From a virus, in IMG/VR virus record IMGVR_UViG_3300042908_000413, positions 1 to 38,884 of that record: DNA of 38,884 nucleotides; one strand, written 5' to 3'. The position numbers were made by a program, and so were the translations under genes. The notes beneath the pieces were generated by a model, which saw nothing but the letters and a program-made list of their open reading frames with translations, made no database searches and had not been told where the DNA came from. Positions 14,504 through 23,413 of the stretch are shown here, in pieces (the first letter of the stretch is position 1; each line of letters begins with the position of its first letter).

Positions 14504-16168
14504 CTACGCGGAGATGATTCCTGATACTGCGCCGTTCCATGCTGGAGCTGTGCAGAAGAAAGTACCTCGGAAGTAGGTTGAGAAGTCATAGCTGAACTGA
14601 GTCACAGGCCATTGGATGCCCATGTAGTCCTGAACCATGAAGTTCGCCCATACATCGCTCACTTCGGTATCTGGGATAGGAAGTGTGAATGATAGGACAG
14701 GTGCAACACCTTGATTTAGCCAAGGATGAACCATGAGATCGACAGCCTTACCGGTGACTTCGTTCTGGATACCGGTGACGATAGAACCATATGTGATTCC
14801 ATCCTTACCTGGCTCCTGGATAGTCAAACGATAGTTAGCTGTAGAACCACTCTTGATTGCATCTGAGAGTTGCTTACGGTCATTGCCGTTGAGTAGCACT
14901 AGATCAGGATCAGCCTTGACATTTGAGTAGAGCTGTGCGAACACAGTCTGGAACTCTGCGCCAGGGTTGGCTGTGCTGAAAGTGCTGTTGATGCTGTTGT
15001 TGAAGCCTGAGTTAGCTCCGAGGACAGTAGGAAGAATGCCGTCATATCCTGTTGCATATGCAGAAGTATCTGCGGATGCGCGAGATGCTGCTGCACCTGT
15101 TGTGGTGAAGGCAGCGTTGTTGCCGGTCAAACCTGATGTACCTGCACCTTGAATGGTGAAAGTGCCTGTTCCGCGAAGTGTTCCCTGATACTTGAGGTTC
15201 GCTGCGCCTGTGGCTGTACCAACATAGATGTTGTAGCCAAGAGCACCTGCGACTGCGGTGCTTACTGTGACAGTAAGAACATCGCCTGATGCGACTGCGG
15301 TGTTTGCCTCTGTACCGAGGATGGACTCGCCAAAGCCGTTGCCTGAGATACCAGCATCTGCGGTGACATTTACATAGTAAGTGGCAGCAGCAAGAGCTGT
15401 TTGTGATCCTGATGCAACAGGTGATGCGAGTGTGAAGGTAGGTGCTGATAGTGCGCCTGAGTAGCCTGATGCAGTACCACGAGCCATAAGCATCATGCGT
15501 TCTTCCATCAACATCGTTGCATATAGCGTAGATGTGGATGAGAGCTGACGAAGATCTTGATATCCAAGACCTGAGAAGTTAGCATCGAACGAAACGCTGT
15601 CGGATAGTGAGTAGCTGTTGTATGGCAACACTAGGTCGTCAGCAGCATATGAGATAACTGGGCCGCGCTCGTAGTTGATAGAACCAAAAGTAGCGGTTGA
15701 AGTTTCTGTAATACCAGGCCATAGGTTTCCGACTCCGCCTGTACCTGTACCTGTGTATCCGAGGATTCTCTTGACACGGTGAGATGTACCGACACCCTTC
15801 TTGCGAGGGATGCGATTGCGTAGTGGAGTTGGGCGTGGTGTGAGCAGTTTTGCAGGGGCTTCTAGATCGAAGGCTGCAAAGGATGTGCTCAATGGAGATG
15901 TAAGGGTGATGTCCTTCTGGATATCCTGCATCGCCATGCGTTGTGCGGCGAGTGCATTCTGTAGTCCAGCTACTGCATCAGGAGCAAGGCTCTTGTTTGC
16001 AACGAGCGATTCCATCGCTGATGTTGCATCTACAGGTGCTTGTCCTGGGACAGATGAGGCATTACCCAATGACTTGTTGAGGCTACCGAGGTATTCCTCA
16101 TGGCGTTGCGCTGCCTCTACCGGTGAAACATCACCGAAGAGATCAGTAGCACGAGGCATTTCAGCCAT
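14504..16168 (-). CDS. Major capsid protein (HK97 fold) with an inserted Ig-like domain
   Basis: The 554-residue protein follows the protease/scaffold gene and precedes connector genes, as HK97-type major capsid proteins do. Residues 1-100 are helical and may be a removable or scaffold-like part. The core holds PLRNRIPRKKGVGTSHRVKR and YERGPVISYAADDLVLPYNS, with a C-terminal part (LLNGNDRKQLSDAIK, VDLMVHPWLNQG) typical of large actinophage capsid proteins. About residues 240-355 form a Thr/Gly/Ala-rich beta domain (APTFTLASPVASGSQTALAA...) that interrupts the capsid fold and probably protrudes on the surface. An AAAGGA site precedes the ATG. Confidence 0.88.
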   Translation of the reverse strand: MAEMPRATDLFGDVSPVEAAQRHEEYLGSLNKSLGNASSVPGQAPVDATSAMESLVANKSLAPDAVAGLQNALAAQRMAMQDIQKDITLTSPLSTSFAAFDLEAPAKLLTPRPTPLRNRIPRKKGVGTSHRVKRILGYTGTGTGGVGNLWPGITETSTATFGSINYERGPVISYAADDLVLPYNSYSLSDSVSFDANFSGLGYQDLRQLSSTSTLYATMLMEERMMLMARGTASGYSGALSAPTFTLASPVASGSQTALAAATYYVNVTADAGISGNGFGESILGTEANTAVASGDVLTVTVSTAVAGALGYNIYVGTATGAANLKYQGTLRGTGTFTIQGAGTSGLTGNNAAFTTTGAAASRASADTSAYATGYDGILPTVLGANSGFNNSINSTFSTANPGAEFQTVFAQLYSNVKADPDLVLLNGNDRKQLSDAIKSGSTANYRLTIQEPGKDGITYGSIVTGIQNEVTGKAVDLMVHPWLNQGVAPVLSFTLPIPDTEVSDVWANFMVQDYMGIQWPVTQFSYDFSTYFRGTFFCTAPAWNGAVSGIISA

Positions 16169-16194
16169 TGTGTTGTCCTTTCGTTGTTTGGGTT

Positions 16195-17208
16195 TTACTT
16201 GTTCAGGGTGTCATGCTCTGCTGCAAACTTCTCAGCTAGAACGCGATATCCCTTTGCAAGTGTTGGGTCAGTTGTTGCCTTTGCTTTCGCGTTATACATA
16301 GCAGCCTTCACTAGAAGGTCGCTAGAGGTTTCAGCCACAGGTTTCGCTGTGCGCTTTGGGCCTCCTGCTGCCGCGAGAGATTTAGCCGTAGCTAACTCAG
16401 TTTCCAAACTCATCGCACGACCCTCTGCTGCCTCTTTTGCAGACATGAGTGCCTCGATCTCCGTTCTGATGGACTGTGTTGCGCTCTTTATCGCTTCTTC
16501 AACGATGGCTTCTACATCTGTGGATTTAGGCTCATCCGCAGAAACTTCATCTTCTTCTTTCTTTTCAGCATCATCTGGCTCTGCACTTTTAGGTGTCTGG
16601 TCAGGTGTGTACATCTCTGCTGTTGTCACATGAGATGGCTTCGCTACATTTGCAAAATCGTTTGTTTGTGTGAGTCCATGATCTGATCCTGGCTGAGCAC
16701 ATCCGCACTCTAGGCACTTAGTCACCTCTGCAGACTTCTCTGCATCAGCATCTGCCTTGTAGTACTTGTCGCACATACTCTTGATGGCATCATCTTTCAT
16801 GCCAGCCTCTTTGCATCGCTTCATGAATGACTCTTTGGACTCATCCTTCTTAGGCATAAACTTCTTCATGTCCTCATCATCTTCATGCTCTGTCTTTTTC
16901 TTATCGGCCTCAGGCTTTTTGGACTCCTCATCCTTTTTGGCTGCGAGCTCGATATCTTCTAGTACTTCTTCCACTTCTCCCTCTGCTTTCTCCCCTTCGT
17001 ACCATGCAAAGAGGTGGTGTACTGCCTGTAGTAGGTGAGCGAGTGACATCTGTTCATCATGTCCCTCACTCATTTCTTCTGCTTCGATAGCGATGAGCTG
17101 TGCTAACGCTTGTCGAGCAGAGTCGTATGTCTTGCGGTCAAACTTGAGGAGGTCTGTACCTCGATACGCTTTGGATAGCTGAACGATCTCGTTCGCTAGT
17201 GTTGTCAT
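16195..17208 (-). CDS. Nested in-frame scaffold protein (internal start in protease gene)
   Basis: Codon 353 of the protease gene is ATG, with GAGGAGG five bases upstream, a far stronger ribosome site than expected inside a coding sequence. Translation from it would give 337 residues, starting MTTLANEIVQLSKAYRGTD, that lack the protease and hold only the acidic coiled-coil and C-terminal tail. The design equals lambda C/Nu3, where the scaffold is made from inside the protease gene. The nested product is inferred from the ribosome site and domain boundary only. Confidence 0.55.
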   Translation of the reverse strand: MTTLANEIVQLSKAYRGTDLLKFDRKTYDSARQALAQLIAIEAEEMSEGHDEQMSLAHLLQAVHHLFAWYEGEKAEGEVEEVLEDIELAAKKDEESKKPEADKKKTEHEDDEDMKKFMPKKDESKESFMKRCKEAGMKDDAIKSMCDKYYKADADAEKSAEVTKCLECGCAQPGSDHGLTQTNDFANVAKPSHVTTAEMYTPDQTPKSAEPDDAEKKEEDEVSADEPKSTDVEAIVEEAIKSATQSIRTEIEALMSAKEAAEGRAMSLETELATAKSLAAAGGPKRTAKPVAETSSDLLVKAAMYNAKAKATTDPTLAKGYRVLAEKFAAEHDTLNK

Positions 17209-18264
17209 GGCATCCTCCTCAGAGATGTGCAATAAGTCTAAAGTATTGGCGGTCTTTTTTGTTTTGCGTTTGTATTTGCCCCCACGCTTTTTGTACTCGC
17301 GTACCACCCAGGCATTCGCTACAGCCGATGGATATACATCGAACTTGTCTTTAGCCTCACGCTTGACTCGGTTGTAGAGCTCCATATCTGCAGGTTCTGA
17401 CCCTGCTCCGCCCTCGTTGATGCTCTCATAGTCAGGCTTCTCATCAGCCTTCTCAATGAGCTCCTCTACCTGGATCATAGAGTCCTCGCCTACCGCAGAC
17501 TTGGCTAGGAGTAGCTGACAGTTTGGATTTGCCGGTCTATCTACTAGAGATACCTCGACTATCTGACCATCTACGATGCGCCCATTGGCTGCCACTTTGT
17601 CTCGTGTCACGCGTGGGTTTTTGATACCTATAGAGAAACCTTTGAGTACACCTGTCTCTACCTTTTTGACCGATACAGGATCAACGACTAGGGCTGTGAT
17701 GTAGTGTCCATCGCGCTTGAGCTCATACTCTTTGGCTACACCTGCAGCGATATTGCTGTGCTGCTCGCGGATGTTTCCACCGGACTTGAACCATGCTGGC
17801 ATGGCTCGATCTAGCCAGTCACCATCGCATATCTGTTGATCTATATCTACTGAGTCATCTGTTGCCTTGCCATAGACAGTCAGAGTGCCGTCAGAGTTTC
17901 TATCCGCCTTCTCGATACCAAAGTACGAGGTAGTCAGATTGCTCATAGTGGACTTCTCCTTGCTTTCTTGTGATCTGATGATGCCTCTAGCCCAAGACCA
18001 TCCTGCATCGCCACCCCATAGTAGCCATGCGATGTATCCTGCCGAGTCTTTTCCCCAACCCTCGCCCTTCTTATCTACCTCATGACGAGCGAAGTAGCTG
18101 TTCATCCGCTTGATGGTGTCATAGCTGATAGATGCGCCATTAGATAAATCTCTAGCTCTAGCGACTCCTACAGCCGTACCTCCGCGCCCATGCTTTTCTC
18201 TGAGCTCTAGCCCACGCTTTGCATTACTGCGTACTGCTTGAGGAGGAACGAAACCATCGGCCAT
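16195..18264 (-). CDS. Prohead protease-scaffold polyprotein
   Basis: This 689-residue protein joins several parts. Residues 1-95 are a module often fused to phage proteases (FVPPQAVRSNAKRGLELREK ... YIAWLLWGGDAGWSWARGI). Residues 107-255 are an HK97-type serine protease with H169 in REQHSN and S211 in GFSIGIKN. Residues about 280-335 resemble DUF5872 (VYPSAVANAWVVREYKKRGG). The rest is acidic, Lys/Glu-rich coiled-coil scaffold with a C-terminal helical tail. The protease matures the prohead; the scaffold shapes it. An internal start at 17208 could make the scaffold alone. A second internal ATG at M107 also follows an AAGGAG site. Confidence 0.85.
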   Translation of the reverse strand: MADGFVPPQAVRSNAKRGLELREKHGRGGTAVGVARARDLSNGASISYDTIKRMNSYFARHEVDKKGEGWGKDSAGYIAWLLWGGDAGWSWARGIIRSQESKEKSTMSNLTTSYFGIEKADRNSDGTLTVYGKATDDSVDIDQQICDGDWLDRAMPAWFKSGGNIREQHSNIAAGVAKEYELKRDGHYITALVVDPVSVKKVETGVLKGFSIGIKNPRVTRDKVAANGRIVDGQIVEVSLVDRPANPNCQLLLAKSAVGEDSMIQVEELIEKADEKPDYESINEGGAGSEPADMELYNRVKREAKDKFDVYPSAVANAWVVREYKKRGGKYKRKTKKTANTLDLLHISEEDAMTTLANEIVQLSKAYRGTDLLKFDRKTYDSARQALAQLIAIEAEEMSEGHDEQMSLAHLLQAVHHLFAWYEGEKAEGEVEEVLEDIELAAKKDEESKKPEADKKKTEHEDDEDMKKFMPKKDESKESFMKRCKEAGMKDDAIKSMCDKYYKADADAEKSAEVTKCLECGCAQPGSDHGLTQTNDFANVAKPSHVTTAEMYTPDQTPKSAEPDDAEKKEEDEVSADEPKSTDVEAIVEEAIKSATQSIRTEIEALMSAKEAAEGRAMSLETELATAKSLAAAGGPKRTAKPVAETSSDLLVKAAMYNAKAKATTDPTLAKGYRVLAEKFAAEHDTLNK

Positions 18265-18272
18265 AAGTCCAC

Positions 18273-19190
18273 CTATTCGATCTGTGCTACATAGGGATTG
18301 ATATGTCTAACTCTAACAGGTTCGTGATTTTGTGATGGCATAGATGACATCTGTATAACCTGACCACCTGTGTAGTTAGGTGCATTGAAGTCAGGGATGA
18401 CAGGTAGTAGTGCGCATCTGCAGTTCGGGTGTGCCGGTGGCTGTGTGTGACCCGATGGGAAAGGTGCGCCGATACCTACAGTCTGTCCATCATTCTGTGC
18501 GCAGATAGGACATGGATCGAAGGTAGTCCACTCCATCTCAGATAGACCTGCCTCGCTATATCGAGCGACTGTCGCTGCCGATACTGCTCTGTTTGACTCG
18601 GTGATAGCAATCATGAGGGCTCTCATAGGACTCGCTACTGTCTGTGTGATGAGTTTTGCTGCCTGTTTAGGTGATAGACCGAGCTCTATAGCCTCACCGA
18701 TAGCGTTGCCGATATCTCGTAGCTCTGTGTTGGTCAGTTCTTTGAGTGTGATGCCCTGTGCCTCTAGGAGTCTGCGGAATGCTCGTGTGGGCTTGAGTAT
18801 GAGTGCCGATATCTGATCTCCTGGCTGCCATGATGCCCAGTCAATAGCCACTTCTATATCCGCCTTGACTATATCTGCACTCTTTGACTGTTTGCGCTCT
18901 GCCTCAGCGATGAGCTCCTGAGCAGCGAGATCGCCGATGAGATATCCAGTAGCCCAGACTCGTAGGAGGATCATCTTGAGAGTTTCCATATTTACTCTCA
19001 CATTTATGATTGCCCATGCGCGAGCGCGAGCGCGACTCTGTGCAAGATTGCCTGTACGAGGTGGCTGTGTAGCTAGGTATGCCTCATAGAGGGTCGTACT
19101 ACTGATGCTCTGTCTGAGAGCAGCGCGTATCTTGACCGCATTCCGAGCAGCGAACCGAGCATCTGCCTCCATAGCTCGCGCCCATGTCAT
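18273..19190 (-). CDS. Phage head morphogenesis (MuF/SPP1 gp7-like) protein
   Basis: The 305-residue protein follows the portal gene with a four-base overlap, the standard place of MuF-type minor head proteins. The second half carries the family signature: LITQTVASPMRALMIAITES, TTFDPCPICAQNDGQTVG and PPAHPNCRCALLPVIPDF, with paired Cys and His residues. The N-terminal 190 residues are helical. Family members are minor capsid proteins that may travel with the DNA into the cell. The domain call is firm; the precise job in this phage is unknown. Confidence 0.87.
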   Translation of the reverse strand: MTWARAMEADARFAARNAVKIRAALRQSISSTTLYEAYLATQPPRTGNLAQSRARARAWAIINVRVNMETLKMILLRVWATGYLIGDLAAQELIAEAERKQSKSADIVKADIEVAIDWASWQPGDQISALILKPTRAFRRLLEAQGITLKELTNTELRDIGNAIGEAIELGLSPKQAAKLITQTVASPMRALMIAITESNRAVSAATVARYSEAGLSEMEWTTFDPCPICAQNDGQTVGIGAPFPSGHTQPPAHPNCRCALLPVIPDFNAPNYTGGQVIQMSSMPSQNHEPVRVRHINPYVAQIE

Positions 19191-21046
19191 GCTAGATACG
19201 CTTTGGCTAGGGCTCTAGCCGTATCGAAGTCTCCCTCTACTGCGCACTTATTTAGAGCATCGGCCACGATAGGGTCTAGGGCTTTGAACTCGAATAGACG
19301 GGCTCTCCTGCCCTTTGATGCCCACTTCATGAACGCCTTGACCTCATCACGAGTCGCCTCACCAATCTCGTTATCGTCATCCGGTGCTTCCTCCTCCTCA
19401 GGCTTCTCATCGCTGAGATCAGGAGTAGTGGGTGTGGTCGGTGTGGCATTCTCGCCCTCCAAAGTAGGAGCTGAAACAACCTCTTTGGCGTTGATAATGC
19501 CGTCTGGAGAGAACAGGAAGATGTCTGCACCTGCCACGAGCATAGGCATATCAGCCTGTGGGGTATCTAGTAGTGGTAGTCCTAGTTCTGATCTGCGCTC
19601 ATTGATGGTCTTACCTGCAGATGTGACCTCTATCTGAGCCTTGCGAGCACTCGACTCGTTATCCATCCGCTTTGAGGTCATCAGGCGAAACTCTAGTTCG
19701 CGTGGCATTTTCAGATATGTGTAGCTGAGGTTGGTAATCATCTTACTGATCCAGTTAGCTAGAGGCTGGATACCGAGAGCCTCGGCTGTTTCAGCTCTGC
19801 CCTCCTCGAACCCTGCTCCGCCTAGACCCCCCTTAGGGGCAAAGCCAATCTCGGCTGGCTGGACACCGAAGTGACCGCAGATCGAGGTGATGAGGTAGTC
19901 ATCTAGTGTGTCTTTGAACTTCTCGCCATAGCCCTCATTGACCACAGGGGATAGACCCTTAGGTAGTAGGCGAGCGCGCTTGCGCTGCTCTGTTTGACCG
20001 GCTAGGTCATCGTTGAGGATATTCTCGTAGGCGCGTAGGAGATCAGGGTTGTTGCCCCAGTCCTCGTCTGTAGTGAACATGAGCTCAGGGAGCACACCAT
20101 CTGTGTACTCAGCTCGTAGCCATTGCTGTCTGCGCAGATAGATATCAGCTAGGGGTAGAGCTCGCTCCACAGGGGAGAAGCCATAGACCGAGATAGACCG
20201 GCGATTGCGCACCATATATGCGAGATCGTCTGAGGTGAACTCGCCGTCTGCCTTCGGATCATCATCATTTGCTGCAAACTCTGAGCGTGGGAAACCATAA
20301 AGTATCTGTTGATATGCCGCGTTAGGTGGCATCGGCCTCATGCCTCTGTCATCTATGAGTGGCTTGATAGTCGAGCCATCTAGTATCTGGAAACCATAGA
20401 GGTCGCCACCGACTGATGGCTGTGGATATACAGCCCATGCATCTATGACTAGGACTTCCTCAGCTAGAGTCATAAGCCAATCTGTCCAGGTCAGTCCATT
20501 AGCTCGATCTGGGTTCTCCCAGAAGGTGCGGAGTCTGTTGATCTCCTCTGTGAAGTTTTCACGCGCCTGAGCCATAGCTCGCACATGATCTCCACCTATC
20601 TCTGCCACGATTTTCTCTGAGGCATCTGAGCCGAGCACAATGTCCCACTCTAAACCTGTGAGTTTTGACTTTGTGACCTCGATACACCGGCGCAGGATGT
20701 CAATCTGGTCTGCAGCAGCGCGTAGAGTCTTGAAAGGTACGAGACGAGTCTCGGTGATATTGATGTTCTGCGCGACTTGATACTCATATCGGCGCGGCAT
20801 CGGTCTGCCGGTAGCAGGGTCTATCGGGTTGATAGCTCCTGGGGTGATAGGCATACCAGGGCCGAAGGGGACAGTAGCTGAGAATGGAGCGCGTGGCAGA
20901 GCCACACTATTGCCATATGTCTGTTGCATAGCGAGTCCACTCTGTCTCATCTCCTGCTCAGTCATAGTGACTGATCCTGCAGGTAGGCGAGGTGCTTTCT
21001 CGATGTCACCTACTAGAGCTCTAGCGATACGGTCACGCAGACCCAT
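19187..21046 (-). CDS. Portal protein
   Basis: The 619-residue protein lies between terminase and MuF-like genes and has the size of large portals. Diagnostic stretches include TRLVPFKTLRAAADQIDILR, RCIEVTKSKLTGLEWDIVLG and NGLTWTDWLMTLAEEVLVID, typical of actinophage portals. The C-terminal part is acidic (DLSDEKPEEEEAPDDDNEIG) followed by a helical tail. Twelve copies would form the ring at the capsid vertex through which DNA is packed and released. The ATG has an AAGGAG site eight bases upstream. Confidence 0.9.
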   Translation of the reverse strand: MGLRDRIARALVGDIEKAPRLPAGSVTMTEQEMRQSGLAMQQTYGNSVALPRAPFSATVPFGPGMPITPGAINPIDPATGRPMPRRYEYQVAQNINITETRLVPFKTLRAAADQIDILRRCIEVTKSKLTGLEWDIVLGSDASEKIVAEIGGDHVRAMAQARENFTEEINRLRTFWENPDRANGLTWTDWLMTLAEEVLVIDAWAVYPQPSVGGDLYGFQILDGSTIKPLIDDRGMRPMPPNAAYQQILYGFPRSEFAANDDDPKADGEFTSDDLAYMVRNRRSISVYGFSPVERALPLADIYLRRQQWLRAEYTDGVLPELMFTTDEDWGNNPDLLRAYENILNDDLAGQTEQRKRARLLPKGLSPVVNEGYGEKFKDTLDDYLITSICGHFGVQPAEIGFAPKGGLGGAGFEEGRAETAEALGIQPLANWISKMITNLSYTYLKMPRELEFRLMTSKRMDNESSARKAQIEVTSAGKTINERRSELGLPLLDTPQADMPMLVAGADIFLFSPDGIINAKEVVSAPTLEGENATPTTPTTPDLSDEKPEEEEAPDDDNEIGEATRDEVKAFMKWASKGRRARLFEFKALDPIVADALNKCAVEGDFDTARALAKAYLA

Positions 21047-21067
21047 GTGTATCTCCTTCTCGTACTA

Positions 21068-22564
21068 CTAGGCGTGGACTACTACTCGATACTGATTTGA
21101 TGTAGGAGCTACAGAGAACAACAGCGTGATAGCAGTCGTAGATGTGTGCTGTACATCGGTGACAACCTCAGCATATGGGCTGCTGTTGTCGTACACGCTG
21201 ACTATAACATCCTTTGTTCCGAGGTTATGTGACACGGTGTATGTGGTGGCTGTGCCATCTCCGACATTTGCCGCATATTTGCGTACTGCGATAGCGGTAT
21301 CTAGCTCGAAGCCTGATGCGCCTACTGATAGACCACCGGATGATACGACTACGCCTGTGAAGTTTGTGCCTGTGAGCAGTACACCATTAGATGCTGTATA
21401 TGTACCTGCACCTGAGAACTGTTCGAATACGACAGGATCAGTACCGACTGTAGTGACCTCATCTACGCTAACCCATCCTGTGTTCGCGAGTGTCAATCCT
21501 GCATCTACGAAGGTGAAATCTCCGCCTGACATTTCTGCGGCAGTATCAAAGTCTGTAGCACGAGTCAGTACCCAGGGAGTAGAGCCATCTCCTACTGTGC
21601 TCAGTACATAGATACCATTCTGCGCCTGTGAGGTCTGTAGTCTGACCAAAATACGAGCGTTGAGTGAAGGTGATACTCCATCTGTAGCGAAAGCAGCGTT
21701 AGCTCCTGCATTTGTCAGAGTAGCTCCGACACCTGCAGTTCCGTTGCTGTATGTCGCATTGAGATTGGCAGTAGTAGCAGCGTATGAGGCAGCGTGGATG
21801 TGCAGACCCTCAGCCACACCATCTACATAGCCCTTTGTGGCTGCATCAGTAGATGCTGTAGGTGTAGCAAGGTTGGTGATTTTGTAGCTGTTGAGATTTA
21901 GATCGGCAGTCGGTGTAGCGAGCGCATTGAGGTTGATAGCAGAGTGCGCTGTGTTGTCATGTACCGGTGTGCCGTGTGTGTGGTCGTTGCGAGCAACAGA
22001 TGTGCCTGTTCCGTTAGCAGATGACCCACCGAATGTTGTTTCTGCGGTGACATTTCCGAAGGATGGCATTGCGTGAGCATGGTCATCACGAGCAGGAGCT
22101 GTGCCTGTACCTACTGCACCTGCACCACCAATAGCGAGTGCTGTTGGTGTGGTGTTGGTTAGAGATGGTGTGCCGTGAGTGTGGTCAGATCGAGAGTATG
22201 TCGTAGCAGAGCCACTACCGCTAGTAGCACCATAGGTGGTCTGAGCTGTGACTGCGCCAAAATTAGAAACTTGTAGCCATGCTGATCCTGTATCAAAGTA
22301 CATGATCTGTTGGTCGGTAGCAAAGAACAAACGACCTGCTGTTCCTGCTGCAGGGATGTTTGCATATAGACCTGAGATGACTTCGGATTCATTGAGTACA
22401 GATACCCATGCTGTGCCATCGTAGTAGTAAATCTCTCCATCGCTTGTGTTGAAATAAATCTGACCAGCGACAGGGCTACTAGGTGCGGATGCGAGATTCT
22501 GAATCACCGCATTGGATAGCTCGTTTTTGTTTAGGTCGATTCCGACTAGAAACTTGCGTGACAT
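21068..22564 (-). CDS. Fibre-like structural protein with HxH metal motifs
   Basis: The 498-residue protein is a modular fibre. The N-terminus holds a fibre segment (GQIYFNTSDGEIYYYDGTAW) that is repeated in weaker form. About residues 110-205 are three spaced repeats with HxH motifs (DHTHGTPS, DHAHAMPS, DHTHGTPV), like those that bind metal in T4 short-tail-fibre trimers. A TDAATKGYVDGV segment, frequent in fibre trunks, follows. The C-terminal part ends in SVYDNSSPYAEVVTDVQHTS and is beta-rich. It lies between terminase and portal, away from the tail genes, so it may be a capsid fibre or a tail fibre moved to the head region. Confidence 0.75.
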   Translation of the reverse strand: MSRKFLVGIDLNKNELSNAVIQNLASAPSSPVAGQIYFNTSDGEIYYYDGTAWVSVLNESEVISGLYANIPAAGTAGRLFFATDQQIMYFDTGSAWLQVSNFGAVTAQTTYGATSGSGSATTYSRSDHTHGTPSLTNTTPTALAIGGAGAVGTGTAPARDDHAHAMPSFGNVTAETTFGGSSANGTGTSVARNDHTHGTPVHDNTAHSAINLNALATPTADLNLNSYKITNLATPTASTDAATKGYVDGVAEGLHIHAASYAATTANLNATYSNGTAGVGATLTNAGANAAFATDGVSPSLNARILVRLQTSQAQNGIYVLSTVGDGSTPWVLTRATDFDTAAEMSGGDFTFVDAGLTLANTGWVSVDEVTTVGTDPVVFEQFSGAGTYTASNGVLLTGTNFTGVVVSSGGLSVGASGFELDTAIAVRKYAANVGDGTATTYTVSHNLGTKDVIVSVYDNSSPYAEVVTDVQHTSTTAITLLFSVAPTSNQYRVVVHA

Positions 22565-22574
22565 ATTTTCTCCT

Positions 22575-22856
22575 CTAGATCACATATGCAACGCCGCTAA
22601 ACGCTGCCGTGAAAGTAATCACCATCTGATTGACAGTAGGATAACTGAAAGTGCCTTCGCATTGTGTCCCTGCCGAGTCGAGTACGACTGCGGTGGGATT
22701 GCCTCCGAGGTTGTGATTTATAGTCCACACCGCCGAAGGGCTGTTCTGTGTATGTGTGTAGAAAATCTGAGCACTTGCGGCTACTCCCTGTGGTCCAGGT
22801 GCTGTGATTTCTACTATCGCGTTCGTAGGTTTGATGATTACTACATCGTCAGCCAT
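22575..22856 (-). CDS. Small beta-rich structural protein
   Basis: The 93-residue product starts MADDVVIIKPTNAIVEITAP and has GPQG, a short collagen-like remnant common in fibre adaptors. The rest (VWTINHNLGGNPTAVVLDSA, FTAAFSGVAYVI) resembles the C-terminal 'NHNLG..' strand block of the neighbouring 21068-22564 fibre, which has SHNLGTKDVIVSV. The two genes therefore share a small domain. It probably belongs to the same fibre structure. Confidence 0.62.
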   Translation of the reverse strand: MADDVVIIKPTNAIVEITAPGPQGVAASAQIFYTHTQNSPSAVWTINHNLGGNPTAVVLDSAGTQCEGTFSYPTVNQMVITFTAAFSGVAYVI

Positions 22857-23413
22857 TACCGAGTCACCTCCGCCGATAGTTCTGCCTGTCCCTGAGCTAG
22901 TCGAGTGACTATACCGCCTGATGTGATTTCGAGATCGTAGTAGTACATACCAGGGTCTATGTTCCTCGTCTGTGTAGCTGTTGCGTGAGTATCCACCTGA
23001 CCGGCTGCGCCTGTGATGGTGATGCCGTTTCCGCCTGTGGCTAGGGAGAGCACCGCATCAGGAGATGATGGGAGAGATCGTAGTTGTAGCGCGGCTGTAG
23101 CACCTGTCAGATTGACCGCCGATGTAGCGAGTCCTCCTGAGATGTAGATACCTGTTGCGCCGTTAGTGATAGTGAAAGTGCTCGCTGTAGCTGTTGCGAT
23201 GGTGACATTTTGTAGGTTGTAGATAGGTGGGATGACTCCATCTATGGATACTGTCTGTCCAGGCGTGAAACCGTTGGCAGCCGTGACTGTGACTGTAGTG
23301 CCATTACCTGAGATGTTTGTAATCTCGGCTGGCTGTTTGTAGATGAAGGTCGCGTACCAATCTGCACCCTGGTCTATCGCATACTCGCCGGTGAAGTTGA
23401 AACTGACAGCCAT
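22856..23413 (-). CDS. Beta-sandwich structural protein with an inserted module
   Basis: The 185-residue protein starts FNFTGEYAIDQGADWYATFI and ends with PGMYYYDLEITSGGIVTRLAQGQAEL. These two parts are the halves of a common small phage structural domain ('..QGADF...V.LTG.....Y.YDLE...G.V.RL..G'). Residues about 30-95 interrupt it with a Thr/Gly-rich repeat (TTVTVTAANGFTPGQTVSID...) that looks like an inserted beta module. It lies directly after the large terminase gene and overlaps the next gene by one base. A capsid or fibre-attachment role is inferred from position. Confidence 0.6.
   Translation of the reverse strand: MAVSFNFTGEYAIDQGADWYATFIYKQPAEITNISGNGTTVTVTAANGFTPGQTVSIDGVIPPIYNLQNVTIATATASTFTITNGATGIYISGGLATSAVNLTGATAALQLRSLPSSPDAVLSLATGGNGITITGAAGQVDTHATATQTRNIDPGMYYYDLEITSGGIVTRLAQGQAELSAEVTR

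Noticed and set aside
15801-16301. 166-codon plus-strand ORF over the capsid start
   Set aside because: Spans the capsid ribosome site and gene boundary on the opposite strand; no domain pattern.
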